Both the position numbers and the translations under genes were made by a program. From Liolophura sinensis (taxonomy: Eukaryota; Mollusca; Polyplacophora; Chitonida; Chitonidae): 64,000 nucleotides of DNA. Below the pieces are notes generated by a model. It had not been told where the DNA came from and made no database searches. It worked only from the letters and a program-made list of their open reading frames with translations. The DNA is taken from NCBI RefSeq assembly GCF_032854445.1, contig NC_088300.1:3598001-3662000 (forward strand), read 5' to 3'. Below are positions 1 to 13,059 of the stretch, piece by piece; within the stretch, counting starts at the first letter, position 1; the number at the start of each line of letters is the position of its first letter.

Positions 1-780
1 ACATGTTCACCTATTTTACTTTGATTCCATAGTTGAATTGCCTCACGCAATTCTCTCTTCTTTATAAAGTTCGAGTTGTTGTCTTTTCGTACCTTCTCCG
101 GGCGTCCACGTCTGCTTTCAAAGCGTTTGAAAGCATTTAGTAAACAATAAGTGTCCATGCTGTCCAATTTTTGGAGATGTATGGCCCTTGTGGACAGACT
201 GGTGAACAAACACCCATACCTCTTGATTTCACTGCGACCCCTCTTAACCGTAAAAGGTCCGAAGCAATCAATCCAGACCTCACTGAAGCGAGACTTGCAG
301 GGGGAAACTGTCAGCAGATAGGCTTGCCATTCTCTGGTAAGTTGGTTTCCGCTTTCACACGCGCACAAACAATGCAGTATTTCTCCCTCAGCAGAACAAA
401 AACATGTTTCTTGCCCGAATGGCCGGATTCCTCGTGACAGTGACGCAGGATTAATATTGTAACATGGTGATTCTTTGGTAGGATTGCTTGATGCTTTGAC
501 TGCTCGTCAATCGGGGCCGCTGGCAGGTGTCCACTGACACATAAAATACCCTTGGTATTCAATATAGGCTCCAGTTTGTAGACAAAACTTGCGGCTTTAA
601 TCGCTTAGCCAGCTGTGATGGTGTGAATTTCTTCAGTGTATTGACTCTTTTGAACGCTTTGATAATTTCTATTTCAGCAGCTCTGATCTCAGACACCTGA
701 AAATTTCTTTTAAGTAATTGTTTGCCATCTGCTTTTATCCGTAATTTTAATCGTAAAAAACACTCCATGGCTTTCTTCAA
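1..780 (-). pseudogene. BEL/Pao integrase (broken, runs off the left edge)
   Basis: From right to left: a leader (780-559), a zinc-binding H2C2 part with a motif HCHEESGHSGKKH (562-311), and the core in a different frame with VWIDCFGPFTVKRGRSE (about 265-215) and GRPEKVRKDN (about 110-80), where the first two catalytic aspartates would be. The usual D-N-G reads D-N-N. The CxxC half of the zinc-binding domain is not readable in the same frame. The catalytic Glu and the C-terminal part would lie at or beyond the window edge. Confidence 0.8.
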
Positions 781-1529
781 CTTGTATCATGAGGAGTACC
801 TAAAAGCCAATTTTTAACACGGGGTTGCTTAAAACGCCGAGGGCCTTGCTCTCATGTTTGGCTTCCTTGTTATCATCGGGTAAGTTTTGTATATCCATGG
901 ACATCTGTGGATTTGTTCTCCCAGAGGAAGTCCGGTCCATTCCTCCATGGGCTGCTCTTGAGCAGCTGCTCGGCATCTTGTTCCATGTGACGCATCATCG
1001 GCGGGGTTGTTCCGGGAATCTACGTGTCTCCATGGGTAGACGTAGATGCGTCATGGAGTACTGCAACCCCATTCGCCACAAATATATGAAAACGTCGGGA
1101 CTCATTCTTGATATACCGTAGGACTATCGGACTGTCCGTCCAGAAAGTTGAACTTTAGGGATCAATCTTTCTCGGCGTAAACACTTCTCCACTTTTACGG
1201 AGATAACGGCTGCCGATAATTCCACACGCGGAATCGTCAGCTGTTAGACAGGAGCGAGTCTCCATTTAGTAAGAAGGAACGTGCAGTGAATTCTGCACTC
1301 TATGTAGACAGATCGTAGATAGGGAACTGCTCCATAACCAATCATGGATGCATGTGAAAAGCGGTGCAGCTCTTGTCCAACAACCTTGGCGAAATCCTGG
1401 GGCAATATGCATCTTGGAGTCTGGAGTTCTTCAATCTTTGATAGTTGTTCAGTTCATTTTTCCCATCGTCGCTGGTTTCCGGCCTTCAGTGGATCATCCC
1501 AACCTTTCGGTCATTTCGTCTCACCTTGC

Positions 1530-2260
1530 CCTGCAGTATATATGGACAAACAAACCCAACAGGATCATAGACGGAACTGATCACACTGATTAATCCTCTC
1601 CGAGTCGGAGGTTTGTATTTAACAACGGCCCTTACTCCAAACTGATCGGTTTCTGTGTCCCACTGTACACCAAGTGCTCTCTCAAAGGGAAGGGTTGCCT
1701 TTTCTGAGTTGAGGTCTTGGATACCCGTTGCTCGCTATTCTGGCTGTATGGTCTCCAACGTTTCCAGGCTTGCAAATCATCACACAGTCCACTGGTTGGC
1801 TCAATAGCCTCATCTTCGATGGGAATCGATTTCAAATAATCATCGACATGCTGCAGGAGCAACCCGCAATGATGGTTTCAACGACTTCAGAATCAAATTC
1901 GGTCTCATAGTTTTGTGTGGTGCGCTCACGGGTATATGTTACACAACTTGGGCTCCACACTCCAACAAATACATGCACGGTCATCCCATAGACTTCTGGC
2001 GAACTTTCGACGTAATCGCCGTTCCACCACAAGAAGCGAAGTGCGTCTTGGTGATCAACTGGCACCTTCACCTAACAGAACATTGCCTCAATGTCCCCCA
2101 TGATGGCAATGGGATCTTCCCGGAATCTCAACAATACACTCAGAAGTCCATTCACCAGGTTTGGAGCCTGTTCGAATTCGTTATTGAGGGATGTTTCAGA
2201 GTGTTTTGCCTCACAATCAAACACCACTCTCAGTTTATCCGGTTTCTTGTCACTAAACAC
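1530..2260 (-). pseudogene. BEL/Pao reverse transcriptase (frameshifted)
   Basis: Three adjacent minus-strand frames carry RT blocks in order: KPDKLRVVFDC and RFREDPIAIMGDIEAMF (2260-2072), DALRFLWWNGD and GVWSPSC (2071-1832), VDDYLKSIP (1862-1800), then KPPTRRGLISVISSVYDPVG (about 1610-1550). The catalytic (Y/F)VDD box reads HVDD here. At least two frame changes separate the parts, so the enzyme is dead. Little of an RNase H domain could be recognised between 800 and 1500. Confidence 0.88.
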
Positions 2261-2719
2261 GGCATTGTGCAGTAGATACCATTTTTTGCCCTTGGTGAGG
2301 GTGCCTTCATCGGTAACCCGTTATGCAAACCCTTTGTCCTCTAGATTGTTAATCTCATCTTTGTATCTCTTAAATAATGCCGGATCACGGTTTAATCTTG
2401 TGCCAAGAGAGCCATACCATAATCATTGGGCAGGCCTGGTGGCGATTGCTTGAATGGAATATTGAGATATGTATGAAATTCGTGACACCTGAATCATATG
2501 GCCTTCCATAGCTCACGAGCCCATTTAAAGTCTACCAAAAACTGTACGAGTAGCATATGGCTGGTCATCTTAACCTGGTTTTACCTCATGGAGGACCAAA
2601 GGTTCCGGCACATCTTGGCCAATCAACAGAGTCACCTTAGCTGCTTCAGTGGGAAGTAACAATATCTTGTAAATATTTCCATCTGCATAAATCATCTTGG
2701 GCAGCCATATTGCCTTTTG

Positions 2720-2950
2720 TCAATGGTAGATTGGCTGTGGAAAAGATGTGCAGCATTTGAATGACAGTTCTTCCGCTCGAGTCGGTAACTGACCAAGGTT
2801 GGTCAGCAAAGCATCTATTGAGCTGTTTGTCTTTTCAAGCGTTGTAAGGCAGAGCTTGGTATGTTTGCCTTGGGCACCTAGTTCGCCAAGAAAATTCCTT
2901 GCACAGAACGTATTTGTCCCTCCGCTGTCTGATAGCGCATACGCTGTCAC
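2720..2950 (-). pseudogene. BEL/Pao aspartic-protease-like segment (broken)
   Basis: A 76-codon open stretch with ALSDSGGTNTFC, the D-S-G active-site motif of the BEL/Pao protease region, then LGAQGKHTKLCLTTLEK, a conserved continuation of this family. It is cut off after about 55 recognisable residues. An RT segment follows 460 bp further along the minus strand. Confidence 0.75.
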
Positions 2951-3179
2951 AAAGAGTTGGGTTTTATTACCTCTGACCTTTAAAGGGACGATTGGCAGTG
3001 CTACCTTCTTGACATCGGCATTACTGAAACCACATGGCCTGTTAACAGTAACAGATGTATCTCCTTTACGAGGATTTCCTTTATTGTCATCGGTTAGCTT
3101 TTCACCTTTGGGCTTTTGCTCCTGGAGAGTGCTCTGGGACTGGACAAAAGAATGTTAAAGCCGTGAACATTTCATTAAA

Positions 3180-3345
3180 CAATTCCGGATAGCACATCTG
3201 CACGACTTTGGACAAGCTTGTGCTATATGTTTTGGAGAGAAACAGTTGAAACATAATTTGCTTTCTGTGTTTCCATTTGTCTAAACCTTTCACACCTGTA
3301 AATAGGGTGTTTCTCAGAGCACAAGTAGCACGATAGAACCTCGTC
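3180..3345 (-). pseudogene. BEL/Pao gag zinc-knuckle region, frameshifted
   Basis: The minus strand shows CYLCSEKHPIYRC with the start of the usual C-x2-C-x4-H-x4-C array, followed by Cys- and His-coding triplets scattered over more than one frame and an in-frame stop. It sits between gag core and protease, as expected. It is too damaged to encode a working knuckle. Confidence 0.55.
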
Positions 3346-3538
3346 AGAATTTTGATTCTTTCTCGTTTGTACACTGAAAATGGTACCTTTCTGCTTGTTG
3401 GAAGTTAATCTACTTTCTAGATTTATTGTTAACTGGGTTGTTCCTCAAATCACAAACAAACACTGAGTCATTTGCTTCTTCTGTGTCATCTTGATTAAAC
3501 TGAACCAATGTTTTGATTCCAGGATAATGATCTTGATT

Positions 3539-3928
3539 TTATTTGGTTGTCATTTTTATTTGGTTGTCGACTTCATCTAAGCTTCCCATAGCCTCAAGAG
3601 TTATCACACAGCTTCTTACTCCATCACCATACTTTCTCAAACTAGTTTTATCAGACGGTTTTATCACAGGTCCTTCGGACACCCTTGTATACCATGCATG
3701 TGATATGGTATACTGGTAACCGATCCTGTCAGAAAGAAGCTTTCTCGCAGTACTGTAACCTTCACAAGGGTCCATGATAGAGCAGCACTCTATTACCTGG
3801 AGGGCATTTCCTGTACAGCACTCTACCAGCCTATTCAGCTTGACACTGTCCGATACAGAGGTATTATATCGAAGGGCATCGCCGCTCCATTCGGTCATCT
3901 CAGACTTGGGTAACTGCATAGAATCCAT
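3539..3928 (-). pseudogene. BEL/Pao gag core (DUF1759-like), broken
   Basis: A 129-codon open stretch with the capsid-like core of BEL/Pao Gag: an LPK start, SDSVKLNRLVECCTGNALQV, IMDPCEGYSTARKLLSDRIG, SEGPVIKPSD and SCVITLEAMGSLDEVDNQ. These blocks are diagnostic of DUF1759-type Gag. It ends at a stop before the expected C-terminal part. It no longer joins the zinc knuckle in frame. Confidence 0.85.
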
Positions 3929-4520
3929 CTTTTGTTGAATTCATACCATTCTTTCTTCAGATGTCGAAATATTACTGGTTGCCTTATCAGCATACTGGCC
4001 TGTATTGTCAACGTTTGGTCCGCACATATACAGATGTTTTCTATAAATATGGTCTTACCTGAGAATATATTCTCTCGCAGCCTCTTGTTTGGGCGGCCAG
4101 ATCAACATATCCAATTTATTCTGTATTTCAGAGGGTACATAATGGTGATAATGCGTCGATTGGGGCAGAGTACCTTTGCATTGGCTGATCGAATTTGGCA
4201 GCCGTTTGTTCTGGACCATGTTCCAATTTATTTGGAGGGCATTTTATAGCTTATATTGAGATTCTGATGTTTCTAATTGGAGTGGCCTTGTAATTTCAGT
4301 AGGACATATTTTTGTTTAATTTCTGTTTCACTCGTATTACTTTTATGCTGATCATATACTTGTTCTTCAGCTGTTATAATTGCCAACTCCTCTTCAAGTT
4401 TCATCCTTTGTTTCTGTTGTTCTAGTTCAATTTTGTTTTCTTTAGTTCTTGCTGTCTTTCTAGCCCGTTAGTTTTTATTTCAACCTTTTTTGCCTGTATT
4501 TTCAATTTAGCATTTTAAAC

Positions 4521-4904
4521 TCAAGAACTTGTGCTTCTTCGAGAGCAAGTTTGACCGGTAGAGTCACCTGGCCTCATGCCGTCGACAATAGATTTTGTCT
4601 CTTCTTTGAATAACTGCTTGTTCACTTCCCTCCTTAATGCTTCATATATCACTTCAGCTTCCTTGTAATATTCACTCGTACTTTCAATTTCCTTCGCATC
4701 GTCCATAACAAATGTCTCCTTGTGCTTGTCATAAAACCTTGTGAACATTTCCCCAAGTTCTCTTATTTTTATTTCTACCAGTTCCTTGTTTTGTGAGATC
4801 ATGAGTTCCTTAATTTCCCTTTGTTTTCTTGTCAGAGCAGATTTCAAACCCCCTCTTTCCTGAATTAGTAGGGTTTTTTTTACATTCCCTGTCCACTGTC
4901 GCAT
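4521..4904 (-). pseudogene. BEL/Pao gag, N-terminal coiled-coil segment (broken)
   Basis: An open stretch of 127 codons rich in Lys, Glu, Arg and Gln with heptad-like spacing (for example KQREIKELMISQNKELVEIK), as in the N-terminal coiled-coil of BEL/Pao Gag. It starts RQWTGNVKKTLLIQERGGLK and is separated from the gag core by about 590 bp containing stops. Assigned by position and composition, so less certain than the core. Confidence 0.6.
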
Positions 4905-5654
4905 TATTTGTCTTAGTTCTTGAATCTTCGCTCATTTACTCAAGATCCATAATATTCTTGAACATTTTTGTGGTAGACAAACACCCAGAGATTGGTTTAA
5001 AGTTATATTCTTGTACGTGTACAGCACAATGTTCCCCAATGTGAATCATCACCCAGATGGAACTACTTAGCCAGAGTACTGTACTTCAAAGAACTTTCCA
5101 CAACTCGGTTCGACTTGTTCAAGCTGTACAAAACAAACAAAACACTTACTTTACTTCACTACACGGTCAGCTAACGATTATAACAGTTATGTACATTCAT
5201 GTTACAGGTAGACATGTCCATCGTATAAAAATTCAACCACTGTGCGGTTATTTTATCAACAGTATCTAAATATTATGACGCTTTATCGTAACGTTTACAA
5301 CAACAACATCATGTTAATCGCTACTCTGAGATTTTTGTACCTTAAGCTCTACTTACAATATTTTGAAGACTTCTGGCTACTACTGTATCTCTCAATGCAC
5401 GTTTTCCTTCCATCTGACAGTTTGCCTCAAACCAAATACTGCTTTGATTACTAAAAACACTGATTTTGAACACTGATTTTGACAAATTTGAACACAACAT
5501 CCAGAAGGAATCATCTTACTCGGCACAACAAAAATCCTCTCAATTCAGCATGAAATCTTAACTGTTCTGTATCGCCGACACGGACTTCTCTTTAACATTG
5601 ATCAGAGACAGAAACCCTGTCCTAATCACAAACCAGCATCAACAGTGTAGATTA

Positions 5655-6010
5655 TTATGAGTATGGCTTTACTATTGGTGTGGCCTATTATAGGTGAAGA
5701 TTTGCTATTGTTGTGGGCCGTTGTAGGTGAGGATTTGCTATTGTTGTGGGCTGTTATAGGTGAGGATTGCTAAAGGTTTCGGTTGTTATAGGTAAGGGTT
5801 ATTAGAGTTAGGTTTGTTATAGGCTTGGATTGTTATAGGCAAGGGTTGTTTTGGTAAGGGTTTGTTAAAGGTAAGGGTTGTTATAGGCAAGGGTTGCTAT
5901 AGGCAAAGGTTGCTATAGGTAAGGGTTTGTTATATATAAGGGTTTTTATGAGTTAGGTTTTGTTTTAGGTGTAGTATGTTATAGGTATGAATTTGTTATC
6001 GGCGTGCGCT
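5655..6010 (+). repeat. Irregular minisatellite (GTTATAGGTAAGGGTT-like)
   Basis: About 20 imperfect copies of a 15-20-bp unit around GTTATAGG(T/C)AAGGGTT, with variable spacing. No gene overlaps it. Confidence 0.8.
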
Positions 6011-6557
6011 GCTGTAACTATAGAAATGCTAAAAGAGTTGCTAAAGTAGGTGTCAGTTATTATGTGTAACAACGGGCTAAAGGGTTTCTTTAGGTGCGGG
6101 GATGCTACAGGCCTATTACACAGGAGACAGGAGACAACAAAACGCCAATGAACTACTAGATCAGCGCTAAATACCCTATACAGCTGAATTCAAAGTAGGG
6201 CTCGAGAAGTAAGATGACGTTTCATTTCTGCACTAAATGACATTTAATGACCTATAAATTAGCTATCTTTATCAGATTTCCGATGTCATTTCAGTGTTCA
6301 CAGAGACATCTGGGATTAGGTCGGCGTTGTGGTTAAGATATACCCCCGGGAAGCTATCCCTCTAATCTGTCTCCCAGAAGGTTGGATGAGCATCAATGAC
6401 CACCAATGAAAAACAGCGTGCCTCCAACCTATCATATATGTTTCATTATTACAGTCGTCTTCTTACATGCACGAGCCTTTCATAACTGAAATTTATATTC
6501 CGTCAAATTTGGAGAACAAACGAATCTGTCAGACAATGAAATTTTCATCAGCCGACA

Positions 6558-6642
6558 TGTTATTGATACTGTTTATGGTATGTCCGACTCTTTGTTGCGT
6601 TACTGATACTGTTTATGGTTTGTCCGACTCTTTGTTGCGCCC
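6558..6642 (+). repeat. Two-copy direct repeat, about 40 bp
   Basis: TTATTGATACTGTTTATGGT followed by ATGTCCGACTCTTTGTTGCG is repeated at once with two or three changes. It lies inside an otherwise unremarkable open frame that I do not call a gene. Confidence 0.8.
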
Positions 6643-8549
6643 TCATACAAGCAAACATGGAGATATTCTTTCTTCCCTATTATATTCGATAATTGGCGCG
6701 TCATGTGGCTGTTTCCACTAGCGAGTCGCTCTCTTTGGTCCAAAGAGAGTACTATTCTCTACACAAATTATATACCTGTCTGGTCTAATCCTTTAGCTGA
6801 CAGACGGGTACATTTCTGGACTGGTGTCAGACAGCTAACGGTGAACAAAACAGGCGACAAACCACAAGATACACCATATAGAAATGAAGGCGGAAAGTGT
6901 CTATGACTTAGCGGGTGGGTGACGGGGTGAACTGAAGCAGAACACCTATCAAAGACTTGCACTGTGTTTACACACAGTACATATATACTCAACGTCTTTA
7001 TATCACATTATAAAGCTTATTTTAATGGAATCCAACTTTAAACGCATTAACACATTTCCGCCATTTAATCGTGATGGTTTTGCACTGTTTTTACTTTGTT
7101 ATTGTATAACTGATTGTTCTCGATAACTTTCCGTCCAAAAAGTAATGGACATTGATTCACTGAAGATCTGACGCAAGCTCGCCATTTCTAACAACAGTCT
7201 AGTGTTTCAAAGCGCTTCTGTTTAGTGGAACTGGATACTACATCGGAAGCCTGGCATGGTTATCAGTAAAGGTAACGATACTGACTTCGCAATCCTGACA
7301 TCTGACTATACCAGTAGAAATAACACGCGGAATCTGCTCATGATTCCATACATTTTTCAGTCTGCTGTGAAAAATACGCCTTTTTTCATTTTCAAATATT
7401 GTAAGCCAGTAAAAAATAAGATCTATGGCCTTCGGCGATTTAATGGTGATATAAAAACACACGTAACTTAATGGGTTATGATGTGTAACAACACACTTAA
7501 TCAAACATTATCACTTTAAGTACGATGTCGTATCCTCGGGTCATTTGAAGATAAATTCATTTTACGCTAGCTCGATTCACCTCAAAGTGTCAGAAATTAA
7601 ATGTTCTTTAGAAAAAGGCGTAAGGATAAAGATAAAAGTGACAAGAATGTGTGTTTAATTGCATCGCATTAATTACAAGTGGGCGAACGCTTTTTCTCGA
7701 CATACATATACTAGGTCCTATCCATTGTAATGTAGCTCATTACGGACCATAATGCCTGTACAAGACAGAGAATAACTTCCTTTCGTTTATCTGACTTCCA
7801 TCGGTTTTCCGATTGTCTGTCTTCTGACACAGGCTTCACACTTCAACATAGTAAGTCCTGCTCTGTGAGGTAGAGGATGGGAATCCTGACAATATGACTA
7901 TATCGTCGTAAAACATGCTCCTGTGAGCCTTTAAACATCTGGAAGATGAACGCATTTATGACTTACCGTAGTCTCGTCAATCCGAATGAAGACGAAGTAT
8001 GAGTATTCAACATTTAATTATACGATAATGTTATTTTAAACACACCACATCATGAATGCCTGTTGAACAGAAGGGGAGGGTGCACTATAGGAATAAGGCT
8101 ACAGAGGATTTATAGTCCTTGTGTGGTTGGATTAATACGATCCTATCAATTTCGTATTCAGAAGTTGACAAGGAATCGATGCTTTTCACATAGAAGACTA
8201 CATATACACTTCAGATTGACATTCTACAAAACAGCGAGTTAGCCTGTGTTATACAGGTACTGGGGTACATATTCCAAGAACCACGTGTCCCGCACGTCAA
8301 GGTTTCAATTGTTATTCAGCAACCAATTATTGTGTTCCTTGCTCCATCCAGCGGAAATAGTCCTCGGTATTTTCAAATTACGTTAAGCACATGTAATGAA
8401 AATTGTTTCAAGCGTTACCATTTCATTTTTATGTTCTGTTTTCACACAACCTTGATGGGACACATTCAAGTCTTACAATTTAACGTCTGACTCAACTAGT
8501 GTGTCCGCCTACCACATATTTATTGTGAAAACAAACAAAAAAGACGGTG

Positions 8550-8660
8550 CAAATCTACGATGACCAGATCCCGACAGTGATGCCCAGGAAATACGGCTGG
8601 TAGTTGGCTGGAGAGCCCAGAGTTCAGAGTGGCGTTAAACCCCTTTGCATTCATTCATTC
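8550..8660 (+). repeat. SINE 3' tail fragment
   Basis: The segment ends AGAGTGGCGTTAAACCCC followed by CATTCATTCATTC, the typical SINE 3' end (GCGTTAAACCCC plus a short tandem tail) seen in mollusc repeats and at the end of copy C. No tRNA head is visible. Confidence 0.5.
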
Positions 8661-10604
8661 CTTTTTACACCTTTCCTCAAACCATTCACAGTTCACGACT
8701 GTCAAACCGCTAGTTATATGTAAGGCTTGGTACTAAATACGCCGTGAGATTATGGGGATGTACACGTATACAGTTACACCGCCGCATGGAGAAAACTCGG
8801 GTTCCTTTAGTTAACTAGCGTGCAATAAAGATGTCACTAAAACTGTGCGAGAAGTTTACAGCGGTTTGTACATTTAATGAAAAACGGTGGTGACCTATAA
8901 ACGACGACTATTACTTACGGACAAGTTTATTTGACTCGTTCTTGCACTTTACCAACAGTCCATGTACACCCGATGTGAGGATTCGTTACATCATGTTGTA
9001 AGTGGGTTTCATGTGTACGCTTTAATGTCTTAATAAGAAGAATCCTGCACAAAGTCAACCATGTCAAGTAACAAAAATGTGATAAAAGGTAAATCAGGGT
9101 TCGGGTGACGGATGTGGGTTATAGAAATAACTCGCACCTTATTGGTTAATACTAATAACATGGCGGTGCTTTCGATTTTCTCAATGTACTTAGTTTTGAA
9201 CTCCGACATTTCGGTTATTCTACATCACAACAGAAAAAAGTTACGCTTTATAAGCTTCCTTGTTGGGTAATACTTCATCGATCCATCTATACATTTGGTA
9301 TAGTTGTCTTTTCTCTTAATAGCCCAATTTCAACAGATAATGTGTTTACAATATGTTTGAGGAAGTGTACATCGTATATATGAAATAGAAGTTGTATTAC
9401 ACGTGTTCGACTCTCTGATACACTCTGTCACCTACCCTAGACACGTGAGTGACGGTGCATCGCCTACTAGGGTCCCTCTATCGTGCAGGTGTTCCAGGGT
9501 CGAATGTGTACATTTCCCTAATGGAACTTACACCTCGCAGGTGTGAGCATATAGTCGTATTCGTGGTTGTGTATAACACAGACAAACATCGTTATCTGGC
9601 CAATCAGCCGGGGCAGATAAATAGCATCGGAGAAGTTGTTCTAACAACTGGCCACGGAGGCTTCTTGGATCCTGCACGTGGCCGTGTTACTGCACGTGAT
9701 CAGTGAGCTTACAGCTTGCCACCATCACCCTTTGCAAAGGCACGGTCGTCTGGTATTTTATCTCTTGCCTCTCCAGTAGCGTTTTATTACCAGCGTGAGA
9801 ATAGACCCATCTCACCTATGCTTCTAATAGCACCAATAACAACAAAGCTTGACACCGCTTGTTTATTTACGATCGTTTTACATGCAGTAAACTGCTGAAC
9901 TATTTTGACGCTCAGCGACTGTAGTCGTCGTAACAAGAGCGGCAGCTTAGGTGATAAATCTTCATCAGACGTTGAGGCAAATACAATAAACTTTCCAGTC
10001 TTGTACGAAAGTTATTTTACTTATACCATTTCAGAAGTGCAGTACTAAACAAACCTACTTTATCGCAACTTAATCCTTTAAGGACGCGCGAATATAATGG
10101 TGTCGTAGTTGACATTACAAGCTGTCTGACAGGCTACGAATCCCGTCTACAGTTTATACATCACATGTACCTTTACATGGGAAAGCAGTGTGCAGCAAAC
10201 ACTAAGCACAGCTAGCATTTTATATCAATGTTCCTCTGTGATGCAATGCAATTAAGAACTGGATGGTCAGTTGGCACCACTTATGGACGCGCCCTTTCCA
10301 TAACATATAAGATATGTTATCCATAAGATATAGAAAATGAACAACTTGTTTGTGATCAGTTGGAATGGAACGGAAATTTCAGTAAGTATATTGTTAACTG
10401 AACATGCAAAACCACGCTGGTTTTGCCATACAATGTAGCCGTAAACTCTAGTTATAGTCGTTTTTTGTCCCTCATAGCATTTCTATCATCTGTTTTCGTT
10501 CTTGACATTTGATGTCTTTTTCTCAAAATTTTAGTTCACTGTGACTCTTTATAACACTTTGTACATGCTTATGATTTACATTGTAATATTTTGTGCATTT
10601 GCCT

Positions 10605-10670
10605 TCCGAGGGATTTATTTATTTCTTTGGAGTTTTACGCAGTACTGAAGAATATTCCAAAGGAGAATCA
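10605..10670 (+). repeat. Interspersed repeat fragment (TTTTACGC family)
   Basis: Contains TTTATTTATTTCTTTGGAGT then TTTTACGCAGTACTGAAGAA and a purine-rich run. The same kind of sequence (TTTATT..., then TTTTACGCC-GTACT-AAGAAT) is a frequent dispersed element in mollusc genomes. Related fragments lie at 30440-30505, 42985-43160 and 57310-57375. Confidence 0.5.
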
Positions 10671-11555
10671 GAAGGACTCCGTATACGGTTTGGCGTAGGT
10701 CTATGGACATTCCTGGTCTGTCAGCAGACCATGCGGGTGCGGAACGTGGGATGCCGCATATGCTCATATACATATTCTTTGTGTACACATCGATCGTGAC
10801 TCATGTGTTGTCTACATGCATACTAGGCCTCGTATTTAACCAATTCACTCGCATTAAATAAGTGTCCGACAACACACACACTACACATATGTACATCCGT
10901 GGTATACCTGTTGTGTTCACGTGGACTTTTTTTATGGTGCCGTCCGTGCTCAAGTCTAATTCCTCTGCTCACGGGGAGGGTGAGACGATCGGGGCTATGT
11001 AATTATTACCAAACTATTCCCAGGTCTGGCCTTATCTCAACCACAAATCCTCCCCACATCAACTAGATAATCCTTTCGTGTGAAATACCAGAGAGTTACC
11101 CCACCTATATGCCGCCGGATCGGAGCGACCCTCTAGCCGGGGGGAGGGGAAGTGAACGCCTACACGCAGTGTGAAAAGAGGCCCTTCTGAAGTGTCACTT
11201 GACAGAATACAGTCACCGGGTAATAAATTTGTCAGTACACTCGTAGAGTTAAGGTCCGTCCGCGGTAAAAGGCAGGAGTTTCTGTACTGTGCGCCTGTAG
11301 AACGATCGATGTCGTCTATAATCTACGGCGTGTCTACTATGACACATGAGCAAGCGACTCCCTGAAGAGTCAACCACCAAACAGGTGTGTATCTACATTG
11401 TGCATGTATTTTTAAATTATTAAGAAGTTGTGTTACACATGTGCCCGGTATAGACAATTAGTACCAGTAACCGGTATTTGGCATAGATGAGAGCTGTTGT
11501 TTTGGTTCACCGTTTACATGGGACGTTGGTGTATGATGATATCTCCACAACAGAC

Positions 11556-11943
11556 TATGTATGTCTGTTTGAATGTATATACATGTTTGTCTGGATGTAT
11601 ATACATGTCTGTTTGAATGTATATACATGTTTGTCTGGATGTATATACATGTCTGTTTGAATGTATATACATGTTTGTCTGGATGTATATACATGTCTGT
11701 TTGAATGTATATACATGTTTGTCTGGATGTATATACATGTCTGTTTGTCTGGATGTATAGACATGTCTGTTTAAATGTATATACAGTTTGTCAGGATGTA
11801 TATACATGTCTGTTTGAATGTATATACATGTTTGTCTGGATGTATATACATGTCTGTTTGAATGTATATACATGTTTGTCTGAATGTACAGACATGTCTG
11901 TTTGAATGTATATACATGTTTGTCTGAATGTATATACATGTAC
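11556..11943 (+). repeat. 44-bp minisatellite with 22-bp substructure
   Basis: Nearly nine copies of a 44-bp unit made of two related 22-bp halves (TGTATATACATGTCTGTTTGAA and its TTTGTCTGGA variant; written here only in part). The unit contains the palindromic core GTATATAC. It has no stops in several frames on both strands, which creates long spurious open frames encoding repeats such as CIYIQTDMYIHPDKHVYTFK. Confidence 0.95.
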
Positions 11944-13059
11944 GCACCCATGCTCTACTTCCTTCAAATTTTATCCAAGCGGAAATGCACATTTTGATGC
12001 ACAAGTAAACATGCAGAGACAAGAAACACAAAGACAGTCAAACGTTTTGAACAGACCAAACAATCGCCATTATTTCTCTTGGGAACACCTCATTTAAGCA
12101 CCGTTGTCGTTGCTCTGGTTATATTCTCTATGCTGTACGTCTTTGATTATATTAATCAAAACACCTTGGCCTTTCGTATCCGAAGGAAGACAAGTATTTG
12201 TAATGAAACAAACGCCGCCCCGGCTTCACTATTATTATGTCAGATCTACGTTTTCAGAACACCTCACTTTTTCGTGGCTAAAACAAGTCTCACGATATCG
12301 TAGATTTGCATGACAACATCAACCACTTGCTTTATTTCAGTGCTAAGCATAGTTTAAACACTGAATTGTCGACCCATGCTGTGCATTTATGCCAAACATT
12401 GTATTCTTTTATGTGTGATAAATGGCGCTGTGTGATACACAACTTACATCTGTTATCTGTCGCCAAATGATATTTATCATTACAAATATTGGTAAGTAAC
12501 ATGTAATTTACATACCACCAACGCTGATTTTCATTAGGTAGCTCCTTTCGTCAACTCTATGGTTTAGTGTATAGGATCAGTATAGGTTTTCTCCACACGC
12601 ATTTAGGTGCTTAGCTATACCTCAGTACACGAAGTCATGGCAAAAAGGTACAGGTCACAACTACACCAAGTAAGAATTTATCGTATAATTATTTCAGAGT
12701 TTAGAGGTCAATTACATTATCCCTCAAGCAATGTTTTAAATAAGCCCATGTGGCACTCATTACATCAGATAACTAGAACATTCTGTAATATTAACCATAT
12801 TATAAATGATAAAACAAATATCTGTCATCCCGTTTTACATTGTACAGTCGGTAAGGTCAAAAAGATATGTAAAATAATCTTGCTTTTTCATTTAGATATA
12901 CTAACCTAATGAGATATGGCTTACTCGCCTAAAGGTTTTTTGAGAAAATCTGATTTTTCTCTCTAAGTTTTCACCTGAATATAATAGACCTCGGCGCTGT
13001 AAGCAGTGCAGGGACGACAATGTCATAGTTGGGAAATGGTCCGCAATTTCCCTCAGTCA

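Larger units (their letters stand above)
1..4904 (-). mobile_element. Decayed BEL/Pao LTR retrotransposon, 5' LTR not located, 3' end off the window
   Basis: On the minus strand the order is gag coiled-coil region (4904-4521), gag core (3928-3539), zinc knuckle (about 3350-3180), protease-like segment (2950-2720), reverse transcriptase (2260 to about 1530) and integrase (780-1). This gag-PR-RT-IN order and the family motifs (KLRVVFDC, ALRFLWW, SSVYDPVGFV) mark a BEL/Pao element. The frame is broken by stops and shifts between and inside the domains, so no polyprotein can be made. The integrase runs off the left edge, so the 3' end lies outside. No LTR pair or primer-binding site was identified on the right; it should lie somewhere beyond 4904. 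Confidence 0.88.

Noticed and set aside
11514-12031. Long overlapping open frames with Tyr/His/Thr repeats
   Set aside because: They are translations of the 44-bp minisatellite, open on both strands and in several frames, with no start context or conserved domain.
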